In this document: piece by piece, positions 17,194 through 25,463 of the stretch
How positions within the stretch are numbered: position 1 is the stretch's first letter
How the letters are laid out: each line of letters opens with the position of its first letter
Program-made: the position numbers and the translations under genes
Assembly (NCBI RefSeq): GCF_002101965.1
Contig: NZ_LQQA01000030.1
Coordinates: forward strand, 558,001-622,000
Length of the DNA: 64,000 nt
Direction: 5' to 3'
Source: Mycolicibacterium wolinskyi
GTDB taxonomy: Bacteria > Actinomycetota > Actinomycetes > Mycobacteriales > Mycobacteriaceae
Notes under the pieces: model-generated
What the model was told of the DNA's origin: nothing
What the model saw: only the letters and a program-made list of their open reading frames with translations
Database searches by the model: none

Positions 17194-17810
17194 CCGCGTC
17201 GTCGAAGCTAAAGGCGCTCGCCTTGGTGTGCAGCCTGAAACCGAATCCGGCCGAATCCAGCAGTGAGTTGATCGCCGAACAGGTCCTCGACCGGCTCGGC
17301 GCGCTCGGGGTCGGCACCGAGTGCCTGCGCTGTGCCGATTTCAAGATCGATCCGGGTGTCGAGGCCGACATGGGAAACGGCGACCAGTGGCCAGAGATCA
17401 GGCAGAAGATCCTCGGCGCCGACATTCTCGTGCTGTCGACGCCGGTCTGGCTCGGACATCCGTCGAGCATCGCGCAGCGGGTTCTGGAGCGGCTCGACGC
17501 CGAACTGTCGAACACCGACGACGCCGGCCGTCCGGTGCTGGCAGGCAAAGTCGCGCTGGTGTCGGTCGTGGGCAACGAGGACGGTGCGCACAAGACGGTC
17601 GCGGATATCTTCCAGGGACTCAACGATATTGGGTTCAGCATCCCTGCGCAGGGGTGCACCTACTGGAACGGCGAGGCCATGCAGGGCGTCGACTACAAGG
17701 ATCTCGACGAGGTTCCCGACCCGGTTGCGAGCGCCACGTCGGCCGCGGCCCGCAACGCGGCGCATCTTGCCGGGCTGCTGAAGGCGGGTCAATACCCGAG
17801 CTATGAATAG
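17190..17810 (+). CDS. NADPH-dependent FMN reductase/flavodoxin-fold oxidoreductase
   Basis: 206 residues. Flavodoxin-like fold: ALALVCSLKPNPAESSSELIAEQVL with the phosphate-binding serines, LSTPVWLGHPSSIAQRVLERL (flavin loop) and VGNEDGAHKT. Family members use NAD(P)H to reduce FMN, quinones or azo compounds. The GTG at 17190 overlaps the previous stop and is preferred over the longer upstream open frame. It lies just before usfY in a stress gene neighbourhood. Confidence 0.82.
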   Translation: MTASSKLKALALVCSLKPNPAESSSELIAEQVLDRLGALGVGTECLRCADFKIDPGVEADMGNGDQWPEIRQKILGADILVLSTPVWLGHPSSIAQRVLERLDAELSNTDDAGRPVLAGKVALVSVVGNEDGAHKTVADIFQGLNDIGFSIPAQGCTYWNGEAMQGVDYKDLDEVPDPVASATSAAARNAAHLAGLLKAGQYPSYE

Positions 17811-17855
17811 CGGTGTCCGACAAAGAGTTACGAATAACAAGCGAAGGAGAAAGTG

Positions 17856-18164
17856 GTGACTGATTCGCGCGATCCAGTCGATCATGCCCGAACCACCCGC
17901 CCGCATGCCGGTGAGTCGATGAAGGACAATCTCGCGATGCCCGCACTCGTCCTTATCGGCGTCGGCCTGGTGTTGTTCGTCAGCTGCCTGGTGGCGTTCG
18001 CCACCGGAAACGCCGGAGTCGGGGTGGTGCTGGCGGCATTGGCCGCCGTCGGTGTCGGGGCAGGCGCGGTCTGGCTGGCGGTCGAGCACCTCAGGGTACG
18101 GCGCGTCGAAGATCGTTGGTACGAAGACCATCCCAGCGCGGCGCGGCAGGGCCACAGCGGTTGA
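17856..18164 (+). CDS. UsfY-family small membrane protein (copy 1 of 3)
   Basis: 102 residues. N-terminus carries the signature DPVDHARTTRPHAGE-x-MKD shared by three proteins in this window, followed by two transmembrane helices and a basic/acidic C-terminal tail (EHLRVRRVEDRW). Homologous to UsfY, encoded next to rsbW-sigF in M. tuberculosis; function unknown. AAGGAG at 17844-17849 places the start at the second of two adjacent GTGs (17856). A perfect terminator follows. No SigF box was found directly upstream, so it may be read from the FMN reductase transcript. Confidence 0.85.
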   Translation: MTDSRDPVDHARTTRPHAGESMKDNLAMPALVLIGVGLVLFVSCLVAFATGNAGVGVVLAALAAVGVGAGAVWLAVEHLRVRRVEDRWYEDHPSAARQGHSG

Positions 18165-18186
18165 TCGCCGAAACAACGCGAGCAAA

Positions 18187-18218
18187 AAGATGACCCAGCC
18201 GGATGGCTGGGTCATCTT
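18187..18218. terminator. Bidirectional terminator between usfY copy 1 and csbD-like gene
   Basis: A perfect 14-bp stem (AAGATGACCCAGCC, GGAT loop, complement) preceded by AAAA and followed by TTG-TTT, so it has T-runs in both directions and serves both convergent genes. Confidence 0.9.
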
Positions 18219-18227
18219 GTTTGCGGC

Positions 18228-18470
18228 CTACGGACGCTGGCTGGCCTGCTCGCGCTTCTCGGCGGCTTTCGCGCCGGCGCGGGCGGATTCGGCTTCAGCT
18301 TCCTTCTTGGCGGCGTCCTGCTGGGCGTCTGCCTTGTCCTGCTGAGCCTTGCCCTCGCGGACCAGGTCGTCACGGCCGGTTACCGTGCCAACGGCCTCCT
18401 TGGCCTTGCCCTTGACGTCCTCGACGGCGCCCTTGATGCCTTCTTCAGGTCCTGAGTTCTTCTCGGTCAT
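18228..18470 (-). CDS. CsbD-like stress protein
   Basis: 80 residues, hydrophilic and helix-forming. The N-terminal half has the CsbD family pattern (GIKGAVEDVKGKAKEAVGTVTGRDDLVREGKAQQDKADAQQ); the rest is an Ala/Glu/Lys helix. CsbD proteins are general-stress proteins in Bacillus, where SigB controls them; SigF is the mycobacterial equivalent. ATG at 18470 with AAAGGTAG upstream. Confidence 0.85.
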   Translation of the reverse strand: MTEKNSGPEEGIKGAVEDVKGKAKEAVGTVTGRDDLVREGKAQQDKADAQQDAAKKEAEAESARAGAKAAEKREQASQRP

Positions 18471-18589
18471 GGCTACCTTTCCGCTACATGGAGTGGAGTG
18501 GTTTTCAACACGCATCTTCGCGCGCACCCATAGATTTCCCGGCGGTGGGCGGGCCGAAACGTGACCTGACGAATACCAGTTCCAGTAAA

Positions 18590-19612
18590 TCAACCGAGTG
18601 GTCGTGTCAACGAACTGCGTTCAGCTGACCAGCTTTTCAACAGATGTTCGGTGAGCCGGTCTTCCAGGGCGGCAAATGCACGGACACCGAAGACGACATC
18701 GGCCTCCAACTCCGGTTCGCGTGTGACGAGATCACCGATCACGTCGGTGCGAACCACCTGCTCGTGCGCCGCATCGGTCTTCGCGTGTTCGCGGTAGAAC
18801 CGCACGCAGGCCTCGGGCGCTGCCAGCCGCTGCAGTGCGGCGACCATGCGCTGGGAAACCGGTGACGACGTGATCTCAGTGGCGGCGAAAAGGCCTGCCG
18901 CCGCGCCCCGGAGTCGGCGGTGTAACCCGAACAGCGACATCAGGTTCACCACGGCGAGCGATTCGGCGGTGACCGTGCCCAGATATCCGAGGTAGGTGCT
19001 GTCGAGATCGGCTGCGTCCATGAGATCGACGAACAACTGTTGATGGCCGCGGGTGCCGCGGCCTGCGCCGTAGTCGTCGAATTCGACGGCGACGAACGAC
19101 GCTTTGGCTTGACCGGCGAGCCGCGGGATCAGCCACGCGTGGGGATCACCTTCTTTGAGGTGGTAGAGCGATCGATGGACGAAATACTCTCGCATCTGTT
19201 CCCAGGTCCCGCCGTCGCGCAAATGGTGGGACGGGCCAAGACCGCCGATCGGTTCCGCCGAGAGCCGGTCCAGCTCGCTTTCCGCGGTGACGTCCGGCGG
19301 GATGAGCCCCACCTCTTTGTGGACCGCGGCCAGAAAGACCCGTTCGAACTGCGAACGCAGGTGAAGTAGCCCGGCATTCCACTCCCAGGACGGGTCGACG
19401 CCGGCGAACCCCCGGTAGTGCAACTCGTAGCAGACGTGAAGGGCCAACTGCACGTCTATGCCGAGCGGATCCGAATCCCGTAGCGGGACCCAGACGGGCT
19501 CGAGGTGATTGTGCGGGGGACGCCCCCTGAGTTGCTCGATGACAGCTGCGGAAACACGGCCCTGTCCGTCGGGTAGCTGCGGCTGTGCCGTTGCCGGGGG
19601 GAGAGTCGTCAT
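18590..19612 (-). CDS. Iron-containing redox enzyme family (haem-oxygenase-like diiron fold)
   Basis: 340 residues. The pattern of long helices with paired Glu/His (CYELHYRGF, HLRSQFERVF, EYFVHRSLYHLKEGDPHAW, EFDDYGAGRG, FYREHAKTDAAHEQVV) matches the haem-oxygenase-like family now grouped as iron-containing redox enzymes, many of which are diiron oxidases. ATG at 19612 is preferred over an in-frame upstream start. Members act on amino acids or lipids; the substrate here is unknown. Confidence 0.7.
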   Translation of the reverse strand: MTTLPPATAQPQLPDGQGRVSAAVIEQLRGRPPHNHLEPVWVPLRDSDPLGIDVQLALHVCYELHYRGFAGVDPSWEWNAGLLHLRSQFERVFLAAVHKEVGLIPPDVTAESELDRLSAEPIGGLGPSHHLRDGGTWEQMREYFVHRSLYHLKEGDPHAWLIPRLAGQAKASFVAVEFDDYGAGRGTRGHQQLFVDLMDAADLDSTYLGYLGTVTAESLAVVNLMSLFGLHRRLRGAAAGLFAATEITSSPVSQRMVAALQRLAAPEACVRFYREHAKTDAAHEQVVRTDVIGDLVTREPELEADVVFGVRAFAALEDRLTEHLLKSWSAERSSLTRPLG

Positions 19613-19685
19613 AGCACGTGGTGAATTCCCTTCCAGGCGAACGGCAAACCTCGTCGCAACGGCCACGCGGGCACGATGCGCGAGA

Positions 19686-19841
19686 TCAACGCACGTCGAC
19701 GTCCGGGTCGTCGTCGGCGGGCGGCTCAGGGTCGCGCCACTCCTCGACCCGGCTCGACCGGTTGCCCTGCAACGTGCCGCGCAGTTCGTCTTTCAGCTGA
19801 TCGTCTTTACGTGGGCTGTTCTTGGCGCTCTCGCGTTCCAT
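19686..19841 (-). CDS. Small hydrophilic protein, 51 residues
   Basis: A very short gene on the minus strand: MERESAKNSPRKDDQLKDEL..., a central RGTLQGNRSSRVEEWRDPEP, and an acidic PADDDPDVD end. A near-perfect GGAGG lies 7 nt before the ATG. The composition (charged, with EEWRDPEP) is like a small protein family I recall from actinobacteria. It overlaps the end of the DUF3140-like gene, so it belongs to the same minus-strand operon. Function unknown. Confidence 0.75.
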   Translation of the reverse strand: MERESAKNSPRKDDQLKDELRGTLQGNRSSRVEEWRDPEPPADDDPDVDVR

Positions 19842-20007
19842 CACGCGCCTCCTTCGAGTTCATGTGCACACCGGCAGGGCGGTGCGGCACTGCGAGATCG
19901 TTGTCCGATTCGGATCGCAGCCAGTCCGACAGCTCGCGCGACGACACGGCGGCGGCGCGGTGGAAGCCGTCCCACAGCGCCGTGTCGAGGCCCGTTCCGG
20001 CGGTCAT
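19807..20007 (-). CDS. DUF3140-like small protein
   Basis: 66 residues. LWDGFHRAAAVSSRELSDWLRSE resembles the core of DUF3140 proteins, with a C-terminal HMNSKEARDG end. The ATG overlaps the stop of the DUF4383 gene (ATGA), and the 3' end overlaps the 51-residue gene by 35 nt. The family assignment is from memory of the motif and is tentative; shorter than usual DUF3140 members. Confidence 0.55.
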   Translation of the reverse strand: MTAGTGLDTALWDGFHRAAAVSSRELSDWLRSESDNDLAVPHRPAGVHMNSKEARDGTRERQEQPT

Positions 20008-20501
20008 TCGATCGTCCCCGGCGCTCCGGTGCCCAAGCCATGCGTTGTCGTGCTCGCGGTCTGGCGTCCCAAAGCCACTCCGAGCAGGATCATGACGAGC
20101 GCCAGCCCGAAGTGCAGCCAGTTGTCAGCGGTGTTGACGGGGATGAAATTCGCGGCGCTGTCCCGGTCGATCACGAGCCCGTAGAGCCACAGAACCGCGT
20201 AGATGATGCCGCCGCCGACGAGGAAGGCGCGCGCGGCGCCGGCCGTGCGGGCCATCAGCAGGCCCGCGACGCCGAACAGCAGGTGAACGACGTTGTGGAG
20301 GACCGACACGGCGAACACCCCGAGAAGCATGGCGTGGGAATGATGGCCGGCAAAGCTCATGTCGCCGTAGTCCGATGTGATCCCCGGGATGAAGCCGAGG
20401 ATTCCGACGAGCAAGAACGTCGCACCGACGACAAGCGCGGCCACCTGCACGGGTGTCGCCCTCGTCGTTCTGCCGGGACTACGCGGATTTGGGGTAGTCA
20501 T
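20004..20501 (-). CDS. DUF4383 membrane protein
   Basis: 165 residues with four membrane helices; the second segment contains the typical GHHSHAMLLGVFAVSVLHNVVHLLFGVAGLL pattern and the last NTADNWLHFGLALVMILLG, both hallmarks of DUF4383. A purine-rich AGGAGAAAGAGG lies upstream of the ATG. Head of a three-gene minus-strand operon with overlapping junctions. Function unknown; homologues often sit with stress genes in mycobacteria. Confidence 0.85.
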   Translation of the reverse strand: MTTPNPRSPGRTTRATPVQVAALVVGATFLLVGILGFIPGITSDYGDMSFAGHHSHAMLLGVFAVSVLHNVVHLLFGVAGLLMARTAGAARAFLVGGGIIYAVLWLYGLVIDRDSAANFIPVNTADNWLHFGLALVMILLGVALGRQTASTTTHGLGTGAPGTIE

Positions 20502-20745
20502 GATGCAACCTCTTTCTCCTACATCGGCCGCGGCAGATCGCCGCCGGGTGACCGAACGCATCAAGCGGGTGCGTCGCGCGCGTACCCGCTGGTGATGGGT
20601 TACCCTCCGCGGCCCGACCCCACACGCCGCAGGGCATCGGATTTCGTCGTCCGGCCCGGGAGGTTTACCGGCCGAGGAGCACGGGGATCTCCACTGAGGC
20701 CCGCCATGCGATGACGGCGGTGCTGTGACGAACGGCTGCAAGCAG

Positions 20746-21264
20746 ATGAAGACGACCCTGTATCACGAGATCGAGCCCCAGACGCTCGACGATGTCAGAC
20801 GGAACGGCCTCAAACGCAAGGGCGACGGCGAAAAGAGCGATTCCGACACGAAGACGGCCGACGCCTACCTCGATACGCATCGTCCGCCTGAGACGATCCG
20901 GGCTCAGCTCTGCCGCGACGGCGTTCTCTACGGGTTCTTGCCGGCCGGCGACGGCATCGTCGACATCAGAAACGGTGCGGCGGTCGATATCGCGACCTTC
21001 GACAGGGACCGTCCGCAGACGCTGCTGCGGATCGCGGTGGACCCGACGCACTGCTTCGTTTCAGATCTCGACCTGTACGACCGCGTCAAGCGGGCCTTGA
21101 AAACCGCCGAGTCCGACGACGAATGCCATCGACTGGCACAGGTCTACTGGCAGCGGGTCATCCCACTGCTGGACTACGAACCCGGCTCTATCAGGCGGCC
21201 CGAGGCGATGGTGGTCGCCGACATCGAACCGGCCGACATCGAGGTGGTGTCGCCCGACGGCTGA
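20746..21264 (+). CDS. Unrecognised soluble protein, 172 residues
   Basis: Not assigned to a family. The N-terminus (LYHEIEPQTLDDVRRNGLKRK) and the following VLYGFLPAGDG and LLRIAVDPTHCFVSDLDLYDRV recall proteins with an ADP-ribosyltransferase/KptA-like or DUF952-like opening, but no catalytic triad can be read with confidence. The ATG at 20746 or a GTG at 20725 could start it. A weak GTTT-N16-GGGGAT lies upstream (20663-20688), too poor to call SigF-dependent. Followed by the P450 gene with its own promoter. Confidence 0.65.
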   Translation: MKTTLYHEIEPQTLDDVRRNGLKRKGDGEKSDSDTKTADAYLDTHRPPETIRAQLCRDGVLYGFLPAGDGIVDIRNGAAVDIATFDRDRPQTLLRIAVDPTHCFVSDLDLYDRVKRALKTAESDDECHRLAQVYWQRVIPLLDYEPGSIRRPEAMVVADIEPADIEVVSPDG

Positions 21265-21276
21265 CCATGCCGCCAG

Positions 21277-21301
21277 GTTTGGCGCGACCGGCGGCGGGTA
21301 A
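21277..21301 (+). promoter_or_regulatory. SigF promoter for the P450 gene (leaderless)
   Basis: GTTT (21277-21280), 15 nt, GGGTAA (21296-21301). The first G of the -10 box is 15 nt before the ATG at 21311, so the transcript should start within a few bases of the start codon. The consensus GTTT-N15-17-GGGTA is the established mycobacterial SigF type. Confidence 0.8.
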
Positions 21302-21310
21302 CTGCTTCGC

Positions 21311-22669
21311 ATGGCTATCGATGGACCGCGATTGCATGGTGCCTCCGCCCTCATGACGTTGAGCGATCTCGGCTTCGCGTCGATTTCGGCCGGGGTGATC
21401 GCTCGGCGCCGCCCGGTGCTTCGGCTGCTGGAACGCATGCAGGCCGATACCCGCGCGGTGAAGCGGTTGCAGCGGTTGCGACGCCAGTTCGGCCGCGGCC
21501 CGGTCGAACTCGTGATCCCTGGTCGCCGGATCGTCGTGGTACTCGACCCGGACGACGTAGGGACGGTGCTGAGCCGGTCGCCCGCGCCGTTCGATCCGGC
21601 CAACCGCGAAAAGCGCAAGGCGCTGCAGTGGTTTCAGCCGCACGGTGTGCTGATCTCGCAGGGCGCCATCAGATCGCGACGGCGCGCGGTCAATGACGCC
21701 GCGCTGGACTCCGGGTCGGACCTGCACCGGTTGGCTGACGCGTTCGCGACGAAGATCGCCGACGAGGCACGCGATCTGGTGAGCGAGGCCACCTCACTCG
21801 GGCACCTGGATTCGTCGATGTTCATGTCGGCATGGTGGCGTCTGGTCCGCCGTTTGGCGCTCGGTGAGAGAGCCCGCGACGACGAGGCGGTCACCGACGA
21901 CCTGTTGCGGCTGCGCAAGGCAGGCAATTGGTCATTCCTGGCACTGCCGCACTACCGGGCCCGGGCTCAGTTCACGGAGCGGCTCTACGGCTACGCAGAG
22001 GATCCCGAACCAGGAACCTTGGTGGGGGCACTGGCCGATACGCCTGCCGCCGGGGCAGTCGACCCGGTCGGGCAGATGCCGCAGTGGCTGTTCGCGTTCG
22101 ACGCGACGGGCATGGCGCTGCTGCGCGCGATCGCGGTCCTGGCGACCCACCCGGTCCACCTGAACCGCGCCGTCGACGACTGTGCAGAACCAGAGCGTCC
22201 GCTACCGCGGCCCTATCTTCGAAGCTGTGTGCTCGAGTCGGTGCGGCTGTGGCCGACGACGCCGACGATCCTGCGCGACACCACCGAGGACACCCACTGG
22301 CGGGACGGCGCGGATCAGTTCACGATCCGCAAAGGTGCCGGGGTGATGATCGTGACGCCGGCATTCCATCGCGACGAGTCGTTGCTGCCGTTCGCACACG
22401 ACTTCACGCCGGACATCTGGCTCGACGGCCGGGCTCGCCGGTACCCGCAGCTGGTGCCGTTCTCGGCAGGCCCCGCTGAGTGTCCTGGCCGCAATCTGGT
22501 GTTGTTCAGCACCAGCACGCTCGCCGCGAATCTGCTGAGTCGATTGCGCTTCGAGCTGCGGTCCACACCACGCCCGGCGCCCGGCGAACCGCTACCGATG
22601 ACACTCAACCAGCTCGATCTCGAGTTCTCGGTCCGCGCCGCCGAACCCGCACTGGCCGCCGGTCGGTGA
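21311..22669 (+). CDS. Cytochrome P450
   Basis: 452 residues. The haem-binding loop FSAGPAECPGRN has Cys391 as thiolate ligand, and the ESVRLWP segment gives the ExxR motif. The I-helix has FAFDATGMALLRA instead of the usual AGxxT, with an Asp-Ala-Thr stretch that may still deliver protons. The SigF promoter upstream fixes the start at 21311. It needs an external ferredoxin and reductase, none of which is near. Substrate unknown. Its 3' end lies 2 nt from the convergent RNase Z gene. Confidence 0.9.
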   Translation: MAIDGPRLHGASALMTLSDLGFASISAGVIARRRPVLRLLERMQADTRAVKRLQRLRRQFGRGPVELVIPGRRIVVVLDPDDVGTVLSRSPAPFDPANREKRKALQWFQPHGVLISQGAIRSRRRAVNDAALDSGSDLHRLADAFATKIADEARDLVSEATSLGHLDSSMFMSAWWRLVRRLALGERARDDEAVTDDLLRLRKAGNWSFLALPHYRARAQFTERLYGYAEDPEPGTLVGALADTPAAGAVDPVGQMPQWLFAFDATGMALLRAIAVLATHPVHLNRAVDDCAEPERPLPRPYLRSCVLESVRLWPTTPTILRDTTEDTHWRDGADQFTIRKGAGVMIVTPAFHRDESLLPFAHDFTPDIWLDGRARRYPQLVPFSAGPAECPGRNLVLFSTSTLAANLLSRLRFELRSTPRPAPGEPLPMTLNQLDLEFSVRAAEPALAAGR

Positions 22670-22671
22670 AT

Positions 22672-23607
22672 TCAGCGTGATCGGCGCCGCGGGACCTCGA
22701 TTCGCGCCAGGTCTTCGGCGACGACGAGGTCGCCGTCGAAACCCTTGGCCGCCAACACCTCAGCGGCTTCCGCGCGGTGTCGGTCCGTGTCGGGGTAACG
22801 CTGCGAGAAGTGGGTGAGGACGAGCCGCCGGACGTTGCACTCGGCCGCGACCTGCGCGGCCTGACCGGCCGTCAGGTGCCCGTAGCGGCGCGCGAGCTCG
22901 GCCTCCTCGCCGAGAAACGTCGCCTCGATCACCAGAAGGTCCACGCCGTCGGCGAGTGCGTACACGGCCTCGCACATTCCGGTGTCCATCACGAAGGCGA
23001 ACCGTTGCCCACGCCGCGGCTCACTGACATCCGACAACCGCACGACGCGCGAGCCCGCGCGAACCGAACCGGTCCGTTGCAGCTCGCCGACCATCGGGCC
23101 ACTGATGCCGAAGCGTGCCAGCAACTCTGGCACCATGCGGTGACCGTCGGATTCGACGATTCGGTAGCCGATGGACTCCACCGAGTGGTCGAGCCGCCGG
23201 GTCTCGAGTACGCCGAACGGTCCCGTGGCCACCGGGCCGTCGACCGCGATCGGATGCTCGTGAACCTCCGTGACATCGTGAAAGATGCTGGCGTTGCGGA
23301 GCCGACTGAAGAATTCCCGGCCGGACGCCGGATAGTACGCCTGGAGCGGATGGGGTGTTTGGTCCAACGACATGCGTTGCAGCACACCGGGTACACCGAG
23401 GCAGTGGTCGCCGTGGAAGTGGGTCAGACACAGCCGCGTGACGGTGCCGGCTGACAGGCCGGCGAGCAGGAGCTGGCGTTGCGTGCCTTCACCGGGGTCG
23501 AACAGAAAACCCTCGCCGTCCCATCGCAGCAGGTATCCGTTGTGGTTTCGCTTGCGGGTGGGCACCTGGCTCGCGGTACCGAGCACGACAAGTTCGCGGA
23601 CCGACAT
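22672..23607 (-). CDS. rnz: Ribonuclease Z (tRNase Z, metallo-beta-lactamase fold)
   Basis: 311 residues. The zinc motif HFHGDHCLGVPG, FVMDTG, VIEATF and the C-terminal LVLTHFSQRYPD are diagnostic. It trims the 3' end of tRNA precursors. Size matches bacterial short-form RNase Z. It is a housekeeping gene placed among SigF-controlled genes, convergent with P450, and follows the membrane protein gene by 3 nt, so the SigF promoter at 24700-24725 may also read into it. Confidence 0.9.
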   Translation of the reverse strand: MSVRELVVLGTASQVPTRKRNHNGYLLRWDGEGFLFDPGEGTQRQLLLAGLSAGTVTRLCLTHFHGDHCLGVPGVLQRMSLDQTPHPLQAYYPASGREFFSRLRNASIFHDVTEVHEHPIAVDGPVATGPFGVLETRRLDHSVESIGYRIVESDGHRMVPELLARFGISGPMVGELQRTGSVRAGSRVVRLSDVSEPRRGQRFAFVMDTGMCEAVYALADGVDLLVIEATFLGEEAELARRYGHLTAGQAAQVAAECNVRRLVLTHFSQRYPDTDRHRAEAAEVLAAKGFDGDLVVAEDLARIEVPRRRSR

Positions 23608-23610
23608 GTG

Positions 23611-24690
23611 TCAGTTCGCCGCCGTGGCACGGGCATGCCGCTCCTGCTCACGCTTCCCGTACGTGGCATTGCGGACCGTGTAATCGCTTTCGAAACTCGA
23701 GCCGAGCGCCCCGGCGAAAGTGCCGAGCGAACTGGCGAGCCACGCGAGTTCGGCGTAGTCGCGCCACGTGACCGGGTGTTCCAGCGTCGCCGCCAGGTAG
23801 CTTGGCGGGACTATCGTCAACGCTCCCAACAGCACCACACAGAACAACATGACATACATGGATGCGATGCCGACACCCAAGGTCAGCACGGTCGCGCCGT
23901 TGTACAGCACGGCGTTCTGGCGTTGATCGAGGTCACGCGGCCGCTCCCACAGGCCGTTGTAGAGCATGAGCCACAACATCATGGCCAGGATCGCTACGAC
24001 GCTGACCGCGGCCAGCCGCGTCGTACTCATCGAATCGGCCATGTTCCAGATGCTGGAGTAGAACACCCCGAATGCCGCGGCCGCGACGCCCGCCGCGATC
24101 GCGCTGGAGAGGCTGGGCAGGAGCCGCCACGGGCGGTTGACCCGGACCATTCCCAGCAGGAGGCGCAGCCTCCCGTGCACGCGCGTCAGCTCCAGGTAGG
24201 CATTCTTCCCGCCATCGGTGACCTCTCGCTTCGTCGGCTCGAATAACGGCCCGACGGTGGCGCGGTTGCGGTCCCTGGCGCCCGCCGTGGTGAGCGCGCC
24301 GACGACGTGCACGATGGCGCCGGCGACGTGGCGGCGTAGCCGGACCGGGCCAAGCGCGGGCAGCGATATCAACGCTGTGCCCTCGGCGATGTTCGCCTCG
24401 CAGACAACCAACGTCTCACCGAGACGTCTCGTCAACTCCGTCACGCACACCACGAAATCCCATCCGTACCGGGACTTCAGCTCGTCGCTGTGCTTGCGTA
24501 TCTCGATGTTGCCGTCGTCTTCGAGCGGCAACGCGTAACTGTGGACCGTTACTTTCCAGCACACGTCATCGCGCACGCTGCCCGCCAGCATGGCCGGAAG
24601 GGCCGCGGTCAGAGATTCGACCACTTTTGTGGACAAACCCGGATCGGTCACCAGGCCGACGTGTCGCTGCGGCCTCGTTGAACCAGGCAT
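23611..24690 (-). CDS. Membrane protein, unknown, SigF-driven
   Basis: 359 residues. A soluble N-terminal ~170 residues (WKVTVHSYALPLEDDGNIEIRKHSDELKSRYGWDFVVCVTEL) precedes four membrane helices between ~188 and ~310 and a C-terminal soluble end. No known motif recognised. The start at ATG 24690 is supported by a SigF promoter whose -10 begins exactly 15 nt upstream. RNase Z follows 3 nt downstream on the same strand. Confidence 0.82.
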   Translation of the reverse strand: MPGSTRPQRHVGLVTDPGLSTKVVESLTAALPAMLAGSVRDDVCWKVTVHSYALPLEDDGNIEIRKHSDELKSRYGWDFVVCVTELTRRLGETLVVCEANIAEGTALISLPALGPVRLRRHVAGAIVHVVGALTTAGARDRNRATVGPLFEPTKREVTDGGKNAYLELTRVHGRLRLLLGMVRVNRPWRLLPSLSSAIAAGVAAAAFGVFYSSIWNMADSMSTTRLAAVSVVAILAMMLWLMLYNGLWERPRDLDQRQNAVLYNGATVLTLGVGIASMYVMLFCVVLLGALTIVPPSYLAATLEHPVTWRDYAELAWLASSLGTFAGALGSSFESDYTVRNATYGKREQERHARATAAN

Positions 24691-24699
24691 GGATTGCCA

Positions 24700-24725
24700 C
24701 TACCCGCGGCTCATCGGGCCGAAAC
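24700..24725 (-). promoter_or_regulatory. SigF promoter for the 359-residue membrane protein (leaderless)
   Basis: On the minus strand: GTTT (24725-24722), 16 nt, GGGTAG (24705-24700). The -10 starts 15 nt before the ATG at 24690. Divergent with another SigF-like promoter 15 bp further on. Confidence 0.78.
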
Positions 24726-24739
24726 TGCCGCCGCAGGCT

Positions 24740-24764
24740 GATTGGGGGAGCGCTGAACGGGTAG
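24740..24764 (+). promoter_or_regulatory. SigF-like promoter for the 48-residue protein
   Basis: GATT (24740-24743), 15 nt, GGGTAG (24759-24764). The -35 differs by one base from GTTT but agrees with the GGWWT form reported for M. tuberculosis SigF. Transcription would start near 24771, 39 nt before the small gene. Confidence 0.55.
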
Positions 24765-24809
24765 CCGGGTCGGACGATGCAAGGGCGAGCATCAACAGCT
24801 GGAGGACAG

Positions 24810-24956
24810 ATGAACTCGACACGCCCGGGCGACCGCGACGATGCCGGTCATGATCCCGACGCCGACCCCGAAATGCTCCAATCGAAGCGGACTCAACCCG
24901 ATCAGGCCGAGGGCGCCGACGATCCGGAGGAGACCGGCTCGGGCGATGACCGCTAG
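24810..24956 (+). CDS. Small acidic hydrophilic protein, 48 residues
   Basis: Short plus-strand gene beginning MNSTRPGDRDDAGHDPDADP and ending in DDPEETGSGDDR, about a third Asp/Glu, with no hydrophobic segment. GGAGGACAG precedes the ATG at ideal spacing, and a SigF-like promoter lies 46 nt upstream. Function unknown; such highly charged disordered peptides are frequent in stress regulons. Confidence 0.72.
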   Translation: MNSTRPGDRDDAGHDPDADPEMLQSKRTQPDQAEGADDPEETGSGDDR

Positions 24957-25054
24957 CCGCCGAGATCGTCATATCGGCTCCCGTCATCGGTATCGGCGCT
25001 GTAGCTATGCCCGTTCTGCGGGCCGGCTATGCGGGTCGCCCGCCGAGCGGGCGA

Positions 25055-25080
25055 GTTTCGCCGGTGCGCCCCAGGGGTAC
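25055..25080 (+). promoter_or_regulatory. SigF promoter for usfY copy 2
   Basis: GTTT (25055-25058), 16 nt, GGGTAC (25075-25080). Predicted start near 25087, leaving a ~52-nt leader with GAGAGGAG before the ATG at 25139, unlike the leaderless sites elsewhere in the window. Confidence 0.8.
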
Positions 25081-25138
25081 CTCTCAGGCACACCTGCCCC
25101 GCAGTGGCGGCAGTAGCGCGCCGAGAGGAGTAGCGACG

Positions 25139-25444
25139 ATGGGCGACGACGCCAAGGACCCCGTGGACCATGCCAGGACGACGCGTCCGCATGCCGGTGA
25201 GACGATGAAGGACACCGCGAACTTTCCGGCGCTGATCATGCTGTATTTGGGCGGTGCGTCCTTCGTCGCGTGCCTGGCCGCGTTCGCCACCAGCCACCAT
25301 GGCGTCGGCATAGTGCTGGCGTGCATTGCCGCCGTGCTGTTCGTGGGATCGGGTTTGTGGTTCGGTATCGAACATTGGCGCGTGCGCCGCAAGGAACGCG
25401 CATGGAATGCCACTCACCCGGAAGTGCACGAACAGCGGCCGTGA
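25139..25444 (+). CDS. UsfY-family small membrane protein (copy 2 of 3)
   Basis: 101 residues with the DPVDHARTTRPHAGE signature (then TMKD), two membrane helices and the EHWRVRRKERAW tail. GAGAGGAG lies upstream of the ATG at 25139, and a good SigF promoter lies 59 nt upstream. It is more divergent in the first helix than copies 1 and 3. Convergent with the PRC-barrel-like pair, 19 nt apart. Confidence 0.85.
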   Translation: MGDDAKDPVDHARTTRPHAGETMKDTANFPALIMLYLGGASFVACLAAFATSHHGVGIVLACIAAVLFVGSGLWFGIEHWRVRRKERAWNATHPEVHEQRP

Positions 25445-25463
25445 TCCGCAGTCCGGCCGTCGA

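Noticed and set aside
20582..20605. GGGTAC/GGGTAA boxes on the minus strand before the DUF4383 gene
   Set aside because: No GTTT or GGWWT element lies 15-17 nt away from either box.
20663..20688. GTTT-N16-GGGGAT before the 172-residue gene
   Set aside because: The -10 box deviates at the key T of GGGTA, so SigF control is not supported.
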